Source of the DNA: Planctomycetaceae bacterium
GTDB taxonomy: Bacteria > Planctomycetota > Planctomycetia > Planctomycetales > Planctomycetaceae
Direction of reading: 5' to 3'
NCBI GenBank assembly: GCA_027080405.1
Contig: JALWSL010000001.1
Location: 1 to 7,562, forward strand
DNA: 7,562 nucleotides
This document shows, in pieces, positions 1 through 5,982 of the stretch (its first letter is position 1; each line of letters opens with the position of its first letter). A program made the translations under genes and the position numbers. Below the pieces are notes generated by a model. The model was not told the DNA's origin and searched no databases. It was given only the letters and a program-made list of their open reading frames with translations.

Positions 1-1
1 G

Positions 2-982
2 TTTTCGGCTGTTCTGAATAACGTGACCGCAATGATTATCATCGGTTCGCTGACATCGGTGTCACTTCACAAATTGAAGCGACAGGATTTGATGCTCGGA
101 TTCCTGCTGATCGAAGGGCTTTTAACCAACGTGGGCGGGTTATTGACGTTAATCAGTTCCGTACCGAATATCATCGTGGGGAAAACGGCAGGCATTTCTT
201 TTGCAAAGTTCTTTTTGATCGCGGCTCCCTATGTTGCAGTCTCTACAATCGCGACACTGCTCTTGGGTCGATGGCGTTTTACTATTTCAAGCCTGAAAAC
301 CGAAGCCGAAAGGGAAACTGCCAAAACACTTGTTTCCGGTTTCGATGAAAACGAATCGGTTCCGGATCATCGCTTCTTCTGGATTGCTGTTGTCGTTCTG
401 GTGGCATTTATTGCCACTCTGGCAGGACAGTCCGCGCTCCCGTGGAATCTCGACAAACTCGGCATGGGCTTCATTGCGATGTTTTTTGCTGGAATCATGC
501 TTTTGGCCTACAAAAACGAAGTCGGAAAATATTATTCATTGGTCGATTGGGATTTACTTGCGTTTTTTGCCGGTCTGTTCGTTGTCATTTACGTCATGGA
601 ACAGGCAATGGTACTGGATCTGATCGGGGAGGGAATCGCGATCATGCTTTCACTGCCCGAACCTGCCTCATCGGGTTCCCTTCTTTTCTCTTCTTCCCTT
701 GCCAGTTCCGTCACTGACAACATACCACTTGCTGCCATGCTGGCGAAAATTCTTTCTGGAATGGAACTGACCAGCGGTTCCCCATTGTGGTGGTGTGTCA
801 TATTCGGTGCCAATTTGGGGGGCAATATTACACCAATCGGTTCCGCTTCGACTGTTGTCGCGATGACAATCATCCACAAGCAAAAAATTCCGCTTTCCTT
901 TGGCAGGTTTGTTGTCATGGCATTGCCGTTTGCGGCGATGCAGATCATACTGGCGGTCATCTATGTTGCGTTGTTTCTCTGA
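2..982 (+). CDS. ArsB/NhaD/CitM-superfamily ion permease, 5' partial
   Basis: Integral membrane transporter of the ion-transporter superfamily (SLC13/CitMHS/ArsB/NhaD, P-protein-like). It probably moves an anion, or exchanges Na+ for H+, across the inner membrane. The reading frame is open to the left edge, so the N-terminus is missing; the GTG at 23 is an internal codon inside a conserved motif, not the start. 326 residues are visible, mostly hydrophobic helices, with a charged loop at about 98-124. The family's two-fold pattern is clear. 'SAVLNNVTAM' (residues 2-11) is mirrored by 'SSVTDNIPLAAM' (235-246). 'NVGGLLTLISSVPN' (43-56) is mirrored by 'NLGGNITPIGSAS' (271-283). These are the broken-helix substrate and ion sites of such carriers. 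The substrate cannot be told from sequence. The next gene begins 43 bp downstream on the same strand, so co-transcription is possible. Family call is confident; specificity is unknown. Confidence 0.88.
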   Translation, partial: FSAVLNNVTAMIIIGSLTSVSLHKLKRQDLMLGFLLIEGLLTNVGGLLTLISSVPNIIVGKTAGISFAKFFLIAAPYVAVSTIATLLLGRWRFTISSLKTEAERETAKTLVSGFDENESVPDHRFFWIAVVVLVAFIATLAGQSALPWNLDKLGMGFIAMFFAGIMLLAYKNEVGKYYSLVDWDLLAFFAGLFVVIYVMEQAMVLDLIGEGIAIMLSLPEPASSGSLLFSSSLASSVTDNIPLAAMLAKILSGMELTSGSPLWWCVIFGANLGGNITPIGSASTVVAMTIIHKQKIPLSFGRFVVMALPFAAMQIILAVIYVALFL

Positions 983-1025
983 TTCCCGTTCCCTTCCAAT
1001 ACCCTGTTTCTGAATGGACACCATT

Positions 1026-1817
1026 ATGAGTAATCAAAACAGACAAACTGACAGACGGAATTTCATGGCAACCTCCCTGACTGTGGGGGCAAGCGGAATG
1101 GTGATGGCTGCGGGAGCGGGCAGTTTGCAGGCTGCTGAGAAAAAGAAACATTATTCACTGATTCAACCCGGCAACACAATTCTGTTCCAGGGAGATTCGA
1201 TCACCGATGCCGGACGTGATAAAAGCACCCAAGCAGAAGCAACACCAAACATGCAACCCGGTTTCGGACGTGGCTATGCGTGGATGGCCGCCTCTTCCAT
1301 GTTGGTCGGTCAACCCCAAAAGAAGTTGAAAATTTACAATCGTGGTATCAGCGGCAACAAGGTGCCAGATCTGGCGAAACGCTGGCAAAAAGATTGCATC
1401 GATTTGAAGCCGGATGTGCTGAGCATCCTCATTGGCGTCAATGACCTCTGGCATAAGTTTGGTGGGAGATATGACGGAACTGTTGAAACTTATGAAACCG
1501 GGTATCGCAAACTGCTGCAGGATACGAAAGCTGCGCTGCCCGATGTGAAACTCGTCATCTGCGAACCGTTCGTATTGAAATGTGGTGCGGTTGACGACAA
1601 ATGGTTTCCCGTTTTTGATGGCTATCGAGCGGTGGCCAGAAAAATGGCAGAGGAACAGCAAGCCGTTTTTGTACCGTTTCAGACGATGTTTGATGAAGCC
1701 GTCAAATACGCACCACCCAAGCACTGGGCGGGAGATGGCGTGCATCCGACTCCTTTTGGAGCCGCTTTGATGGCGTCCACCTGGAGTAAAGCTGTCAATC
1801 ATGTTTCTTTCAGGTAA
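1026..1817 (+). CDS. Tat-exported SGNH/GDSL hydrolase (esterase/acetylhydrolase-like)
   Basis: Secreted serine esterase of the SGNH hydrolase family; relatives remove acetyl or acyl groups from polysaccharides and lipids. Residues 1-37 form a twin-arginine signal (Arg10-Arg11 in 'DRRNFM', then a hydrophobic Ala/Gly/Met stretch), probably cleaved near 'LQAAEKK'. Block I is 'GDSITDAGR' with nucleophile Ser58. Block II is 'RGISGN', whose Gly107 fits the oxyanion hole. Block III is 'GVND' with Asn139. Block V is 'DGVHPT' with Asp237 and His240 completing the triad. All catalytic blocks are present, so it should be active. The 264-residue length is normal for a single-domain member. I start at ATG 1026 because GGA lies 7 nt upstream and the Tat motif is then near the N-terminus. 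An in-frame ATG at 1014 would add four residues but has no Shine-Dalgarno. The natural substrate is not evident. Confidence 0.93.
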   Translation: MSNQNRQTDRRNFMATSLTVGASGMVMAAGAGSLQAAEKKKHYSLIQPGNTILFQGDSITDAGRDKSTQAEATPNMQPGFGRGYAWMAASSMLVGQPQKKLKIYNRGISGNKVPDLAKRWQKDCIDLKPDVLSILIGVNDLWHKFGGRYDGTVETYETGYRKLLQDTKAALPDVKLVICEPFVLKCGAVDDKWFPVFDGYRAVARKMAEEQQAVFVPFQTMFDEAVKYAPPKHWAGDGVHPTPFGAALMASTWSKAVNHVSFR

Positions 1818-1897
1818 TCCTGTTCGCTTGAGAAAACAGTTGCGGCTGACCGGTTTCCGCCCAATTTGACGTAGCAATAGAGCAGTCATTGCAGAAT

Positions 1898-3286
1898 ATG
1901 CGATTCACCCCCCAAACGATGCTGAATGTGCCCGCTTCATTTGCGTATCACTGGCATTTGCACCCCGGTGCGCTCAAGCGGTTGCTTCCCCCCTGGGAAA
2001 AAATTCGCATGACCCGGCAAGCGGAACAAGTTGAAAACGGGAACTGCATCGGGTTGAGTGTTCCGCTCGTTGCAGGTTTGCGAACCGAATGGCTCACGGA
2101 ATACCGTAATATTGAACCGGATCGCAGAATTGAACAGGTACAGTTAAAAGGCCCGTTCCACACCTGGTGCCAGGCGTCTACCTTCGAATCAATCACAGAA
2201 ACATCCTGCAAATTGATTGATGATATCGAATACTCTGTCCCGTTCGGCAAAGCAGGAAATCTTTTGGGTGAGCCGTTTGTGCAGAAGAAATTGAAGGCCT
2301 GGTTCACCTACCGACACCGACAATCAAAAACAGAAATGGAGCTGCATTACAACTACCACCTCCAAAAACGCATGCGCATACTGGTTTCAGGCTCAACCGG
2401 AGTGATCGGGAATTCACTCTGCTCGTTTCTTGAAACGGGAGGACACGAGGTCATCCGTCTTGTAAGAAGTGAAAAAGTGGCTTCCTTGAATCCGAAAACC
2501 GTTTTCTGGGATCCGGAACATGGAGAAGTCGATCGGAACTCACTGGAAAGTTTCGATGCCGTCATCCATCTGGGCGGTGCCAATATCGCCCATCATAAAT
2601 GGGATACGGACTACAAAAAGAAAATCAGGCGATCCCGGGTCCATTCAACACGACTCCTGTCTGCCCTGCTGGCGACGTTGCAGGAAAAGCCGTCTGTTTT
2701 CATCGTCGCATCTGCCATTGGATATTATGGAGATCGTGGTGACGAAGTTATGACAGAGGACTCAAGCCCGGGAAGCGGCTTCTTGCCGCAGTTGGTGCGT
2801 GATTGGGAACAGGCGGCTGAGCCTGCCCGAAAGGCGGGAATCCGTGTCGCACATCCTCGTATTGGTGTTGTCCTGACTCCCACCGGAGCGGCTCTGGCAT
2901 CCATGTTACCGCTGTTCCGATGCGGCCTGGGAGGTGTTGCCGGAACAGGAAAGCAATATTGGAGCACTGTTTCGATTCACGATGTCGTCGGTGCCATTCA
3001 CTTTATGTTGATAAACGAAACACTGGAAGGCGCAGTCAACGTCGTCTTGCCGAAACCGTTGACCAATCGGGAGTTCACGAAAACTCTTGGCTTGGTACTG
3101 AATCGCCCTACCCTGTTATCGATGCCTGCTTCAATGATCAAACTCCTTCTTGGTGAAATGGGTGAGGCATTGCTACTGGAAAGCACAAGAGTCGTCCCCC
3201 GAAAGCTGCTCGATGCCGGTTACAATTTCCAGCAGGAAACGCTGGAAGATACCCTTCGCCATCTGTTGGGGCGAACCGATGCATAG
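1898..3286 (+). CDS. SRPBCC domain fused to YfcH/SDR39U1-type (TIGR01777) epimerase-like protein
   Basis: Two-domain cytosolic protein of 462 residues. Residues 1 to about 150 resemble an SRPBCC (START-like, 'cyclase/dehydrase') ligand-binding domain, with 'HPGALKRLLPPWE' near the start. Residues 159-462 are an atypical extended SDR of the YfcH/SDR39U1 family: nucleotide loop G165-S-T-G168-V-I-G171, then 'GGANIA', 'SAIGYYG' (272-278), 'WSTVSIHDV', and a C-terminal DUF1731-like tail ('RVVPRKLLDAGY'). The usual Tyr-x-x-x-Lys pair is absent: the lysine position after the tyrosines at 276-277 holds Arg or Gly. This is normal for this atypical subgroup and leaves its chemistry unclear. E. coli YfcH is about 300 residues and lacks the first domain. 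Homologues are often mislabelled 'cell division inhibitor SulA'. A TTG start at 1889 is possible (three extra residues); neither start has a good Shine-Dalgarno. The gene follows the hydrolase by 80 bp. Confidence 0.9.
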   Translation: MRFTPQTMLNVPASFAYHWHLHPGALKRLLPPWEKIRMTRQAEQVENGNCIGLSVPLVAGLRTEWLTEYRNIEPDRRIEQVQLKGPFHTWCQASTFESITETSCKLIDDIEYSVPFGKAGNLLGEPFVQKKLKAWFTYRHRQSKTEMELHYNYHLQKRMRILVSGSTGVIGNSLCSFLETGGHEVIRLVRSEKVASLNPKTVFWDPEHGEVDRNSLESFDAVIHLGGANIAHHKWDTDYKKKIRRSRVHSTRLLSALLATLQEKPSVFIVASAIGYYGDRGDEVMTEDSSPGSGFLPQLVRDWEQAAEPARKAGIRVAHPRIGVVLTPTGAALASMLPLFRCGLGGVAGTGKQYWSTVSIHDVVGAIHFMLINETLEGAVNVVLPKPLTNREFTKTLGLVLNRPTLLSMPASMIKLLLGEMGEALLLESTRVVPRKLLDAGYNFQQETLEDTLRHLLGRTDA

Positions 3287-3288
3287 AC

Positions 3289-4068
3289 TCAGCGGGCGGT
3301 CCAACCACCATCAACGGTAATCAGGCTGCCGGTCATGTAACTGGAGGCGCTGCTGGCCAGAAAGATTGCTGCTCCCTGAATTTCTTCCAATCGTCCCCAC
3401 CGGTTCAACGCGACTGCTCCGACGATAAACTTTTTCACTTCCTCAGTTTCCGCGATCGGCTCGTTCATGGGAGTGAGAAACGGTCCGGGGCAAATTGCGT
3501 TGACATTGATCCCAAACTCTGCGAGTTCAAGCCCCAATGCCCGCGTCATTTGTACAACCGCTCCCTTACTGGTGGCATACGGAGTACGATTGGCCAGTCC
3601 AACCAGCCCGAGTGTGCTCGCCAGATTGATGATGCGTCCCGATTGCTGCTTCTTCATCTGCGGCACCACCGCCCGTGAGCAAAGCCACATTCCATCCACA
3701 TTTATCTTTTGAACCTGACGGAACTCTTCGTACGTCAACTCGTCAATTGGCCCACGAATATTGATTCCCGCGTTGTTGACGAGGATGTCGATTCTGCCAA
3801 ACTCCTGAACACAATATTCTGCCATTTCCGAAACCATTTGCTCATCAGCAACATCCGCCTGGAAACCGGTTGCACGAATATCGTATTCCCTGGCAATTGT
3901 CTCCGCAGCCAACTGAGCCTCGTTCTGGTTCCGGCTGACCAGCATCAAATCAGCTCCTGCAGAAGCCAGACCCGCTGCCATCGCTTCACCCAATCCCTTG
4001 GATCCGCCGGTGATAATCGCTACCTGCCCTGTTAAATCGAACTGTTTAATTCCCGGCCAGCGTCCCAT
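3289..4068 (-). CDS. Classical SDR oxidoreductase (gluconate 5-dehydrogenase/3-ketoacyl reductase-like)
   Basis: NAD(P)-dependent dehydrogenase or reductase of the classical short-chain family, 259 residues, cytosolic. It has the full signature set: Rossmann loop 'TGGSKGLG' (Gly21 to Gly27), 'NNAG' at 98-101, and the catalytic tetrad Asn123, Ser151, Tyr164 and Lys168 ('PYATSK'). It also has the 'CPGPF' loop and a 'TVDGGW' C-terminus. The sequence style is closest to gluconate 5-dehydrogenase and 2-deoxy-gluconate 3-dehydrogenase-like members, but substrate assignment within this family is unreliable. The start is ATG 4068, because GGAGG (4073-4077) sits 4 nt upstream. The ATG at 4080 would add MGGA and lacks a ribosome site. 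It lies 48 bp downstream of the Gfo/Idh oxidoreductase gene on the same strand, so the pair probably forms an operon and may act on the same carbohydrate. Its stop is 2 bp from that of the converging epimerase-like gene. Confidence 0.94.
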   Translation of the reverse strand: MGRWPGIKQFDLTGQVAIITGGSKGLGEAMAAGLASAGADLMLVSRNQNEAQLAAETIAREYDIRATGFQADVADEQMVSEMAEYCVQEFGRIDILVNNAGINIRGPIDELTYEEFRQVQKINVDGMWLCSRAVVPQMKKQQSGRIINLASTLGLVGLANRTPYATSKGAVVQMTRALGLELAEFGINVNAICPGPFLTPMNEPIAETEEVKKFIVGAVALNRWGRLEEIQGAAIFLASSASSYMTGSLITVDGGWTAR

Positions 4069-4072
4069 TGCG

Positions 4073-4077
4073 CCTCC
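4073..4077 (-). promoter_or_regulatory. Shine-Dalgarno deciding the SDR start
   Basis: On the minus strand GGAGG stands 4 nt before the ATG at 4068. It overlaps the codons that would follow the alternative ATG at 4080, so it supports the shorter protein. Confidence 0.65.
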
Positions 4078-4093
4078 CATTCTGGATCGTGAT

Positions 4094-4107
4094 AGGGAAC
4101 ATTCCCT
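4094..4107. repeat. 14-bp near-palindrome between the two leftward genes
   Basis: AGGGAA-CA-TTCCCT: six-base arms that are exact reverse complements around a 2-nt centre. It lies in the 48-bp gap between the Gfo/Idh stop and the SDR start. The centre is too short for a good RNA hairpin, so if functional it would more likely be a protein-binding site. Six paired positions can arise by chance. Confidence 0.35.
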
Positions 4108-4116
4108 GATGAGACA

Positions 4117-5613
4117 TTACCCGTTTTCTGGGGGATTTCCGTTGATCCAGGGGCCAGCAAGTTTCATGTAATCTGGTTCATCGAGTGTGGAACCGTAGTT
4201 TCCTGCGATCCAGCCAGGAATGTGAGCGGCTTCTTTTCTGGCGTGGGAACGCTGTTCCCACTTCTTCGACCAACTCCCGTTGCCGTCGGTGATGGAGCCG
4301 GTTTCGCCATCGAAGTAGAAAACACGATCCTCCCGATAACTTCGAGCACCAAGAATGACCGTTGCAATCGCAGCTGCCCCCAGATCTGGCGGGTTGTTGC
4401 AGTACGAAGGATCGTTTTTCGCAATGGCATCAAGCCAGTTCTGAAAGTGCAAATCGGTACTTGATGTTCCTTTCGCCACCGGGATATTGACTTTGATAAC
4501 CTCTTCTTTCAGCTTGCTGTTATGCGTCACCTGCGGGCGTTCCGGAATAAACTTGAAGGTTTGGAAATTCTCGCCATTACCAAAAATGAACGAGCCGTAA
4601 TGTCCGCGAATCAGTTGCTGAATGCGCGTTTCCTGATTGCACATCGTCGCATTGATCAAACCTTGCACGCCTGAATCGAAATCGGCCACAACGGTCGCGA
4701 CATCGGGGACATCGCGTCCATCGTATTCCAGATAAATCCCCCCTGCCCCGACCACACGTGAGGGGAACCGTAACCCGGTTCCTTTAAGCATGGTGGTCGT
4801 GCGATGCACGAATAGATCGGTAAACATGCCTGATCCGTAGGGCCAGAATCGTCGCCATTGCCGGTAGACGGCCCGGTCAAACGGAACATCTTCGGCCAGG
4901 CCTTCTTCCACGCCAAGCCAACGCTTCCAATCAATTGTTTTCGGGGTCATCTCTTTTTCCAGAGCATAATACCGCCACTGTCCCATATTGGAGTTGCGGA
5001 AATACTCTGTCTGGAATTGCAGAACTTTGCCAAGCTTGCCTTCGTTGAGCAATTCATTCACCTGTTTCCAGAGAGGCAGCGAAGAAGATTGCACGCCAAC
5101 CTGCATCACCTTCCCGGTTTTCTTCCAGGTATCGACAACCTGCATCGCTTCATGAACGAATTTCGTCATCGGCTTTTCACAATAGACATGCAAACCCGCG
5201 TTTAGACTGTCGATAATCTGCTTGCAATGCCAGTGGTCTGGTGTGGCGATGGAAACCGCATCCAGATTTTCTTTTTCGAGCATGTCACGGTAATCGACAT
5301 ACCTGGCAGGAGTATTGCCGTTCTGCTGTTTGATGTAATCTGCCACCTTGTCACGTTGGTTGCTATAAACTTCTGCCACGGCAACGAGTTCGATGTTGGC
5401 TCCGTTATTTTTCATCTTCGCCAACGTTTTTACGTGAGCACCAAAGCCGCGACCGCCCGGCCCAATAAAACCGATGCGGATTCGCTCATTGGAGCCCTTC
5501 GCATGGGCAGAAGCTGATGCAAAAGAACTGACCCCGGTCGCAGCAGCAACGGCTCCGGTTGTCTTCATAAAATCACGGCGGTTGACCGATTCGAATTCGG
5601 ATTTTTCGGACAT
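4117..5613 (-). CDS. Tat-exported Gfo/Idh/MocA family oxidoreductase
   Basis: Predicted secreted NAD(P)-dependent oxidoreductase of the glucose-fructose oxidoreductase/inositol dehydrogenase/MocA family, 498 residues. The N-terminus is a Tat signal ('NRRDFMKTTG', Arg12-Arg13, Ala-rich core), with a likely cleavage site after 'AHA' at 36-38. The Rossmann loop is 'GFIGPGGRG' (48-56). 'ATPDHWH' (123-129) and 'EKPMT' with Lys147 (146-150) are the family hallmarks. Asp266 and His270 in 'GSGMFTDLFVHR' occupy the usual catalytic Asp/His region. The C-terminal half fits the substrate-binding domain seen in planctomycete paralogues and has a longer tail than typical intracellular members. The start is ATG 5613, with AGGAG 6 nt upstream. 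Zymomonas glucose-fructose oxidoreductase shows that such enzymes can be exported folded with cofactor. The gene leads a probable operon with the SDR downstream. The substrate is unknown; a sugar or polyol is likely. Confidence 0.94.
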   Translation of the reverse strand: MSEKSEFESVNRRDFMKTTGAVAAATGVSSFASASAHAKGSNERIRIGFIGPGGRGFGAHVKTLAKMKNNGANIELVAVAEVYSNQRDKVADYIKQQNGNTPARYVDYRDMLEKENLDAVSIATPDHWHCKQIIDSLNAGLHVYCEKPMTKFVHEAMQVVDTWKKTGKVMQVGVQSSSLPLWKQVNELLNEGKLGKVLQFQTEYFRNSNMGQWRYYALEKEMTPKTIDWKRWLGVEEGLAEDVPFDRAVYRQWRRFWPYGSGMFTDLFVHRTTTMLKGTGLRFPSRVVGAGGIYLEYDGRDVPDVATVVADFDSGVQGLINATMCNQETRIQQLIRGHYGSFIFGNGENFQTFKFIPERPQVTHNSKLKEEVIKVNIPVAKGTSSTDLHFQNWLDAIAKNDPSYCNNPPDLGAAAIATVILGARSYREDRVFYFDGETGSITDGNGSWSKKWEQRSHARKEAAHIPGWIAGNYGSTLDEPDYMKLAGPWINGNPPENG

Positions 5614-5619
5614 GATTGG

Positions 5620-5624
5620 CTCCT
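5620..5624 (-). promoter_or_regulatory. Shine-Dalgarno of the Gfo/Idh gene
   Basis: AGGAG on the minus strand, 6 nt before the ATG at 5613; the best-placed ribosome site in the window. It supports the start that gives a complete Tat signal. Confidence 0.75.
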
Positions 5625-5647
5625 GAACGAAATGTAAAACATCGCCT

Positions 5648-5665
5648 CCAGTTAAATCGAACTGG
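5648..5665. repeat. Inverted repeat upstream of the Gfo/Idh gene (candidate operator)
   Basis: CCAGTT-AAATCG-AACTGG: perfect six-base arms around six bases, ending 35 nt before the Gfo/Idh start. The placement suits a repressor site or a 5'-leader hairpin. An arm of this length is expected by chance about once in a region this size, so the call rests mostly on position. Confidence 0.35.
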
Positions 5666-5789
5666 GAAAATTTCGGCTTTCATGCAGGGTAGTCGATCTG
5701 AGCCGGAGAATTCAACCGTTTTTGTTCATACCAGTCAGAAGCGGAGTCCAGCAGACGGTATCAGCACGTTTTTTGCGAACAATTCTCTC

Positions 5790-5858
5790 TTCTGAACCTG
5801 CAGCGGTTGAGGATTTCTGCCGGATTGCTAGGCTGGTTTTTCTGGATCGGGTTCAGAA
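5790..5858. repeat. Long-range inverted repeat (possible RNA stem)
   Basis: TTCTGAACC (5790-5798) is the exact reverse complement of GGTTCAGAA (5850-5858). A T-G wobble and a G-C pair extend the stem inward to 11 bp, enclosing 47 nt. A further CAGC/GCTG pairing (5801-5804 with 5832-5835) lies inside the loop. It could be a structured leader of the mqnD-like transcript, but no known riboswitch family was recognised. Confidence 0.3.
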
Positions 5859-5982
5859 TCTTCCTGCGCGATGGCAGGCTGGGCCGTGAGACAATCTGCG
5901 ATACACTTCGTGATGGTGATCGGTGATGATAACCGGGAATCTGTAATTTAACTTGAAGATTGAAACAATAGTGGAAACAAGC

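Larger units (their letters stand above)
5614..5982. other. 369-bp divergent intergenic region
   Basis: No credible gene lies here. It separates the leftward Gfo/Idh operon from the rightward mqnD-like gene and must hold both promoters, although I could not find a well-matched -35/-10 pair on either strand. It contains the Gfo/Idh Shine-Dalgarno (5620-5624), a short inverted repeat (5648-5665), a longer stem (5790-5858) and three GTGAT copies (5910-5927). The open frame crossing 5761-6201 on the minus strand overlaps the mqnD-like gene and has no family features. Confidence 0.6.

Noticed and set aside
23..25. GTG as the start of the permease
   Set aside because: The frame stays open to base 2 and the residues before GTG complete a conserved transporter motif, so the true start is outside the window.
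1842..1860. GCGG...CCGC arms as a terminator after the hydrolase
   Set aside because: Only four base pairs with an 11-nt loop and no T-run follow; too weak.
1155..1889. 244-residue open frame on the minus strand opposite the SGNH hydrolase
   Set aside because: It is antisense to a gene with all catalytic blocks intact, and its own translation shows no recognisable family, so it is a shadow frame.
2369..2374. Internal ATG as start of a separate YfcH-type protein
   Set aside because: The frame is continuous with the SRPBCC domain and no Shine-Dalgarno precedes the ATG, so a fused protein is the simpler reading.
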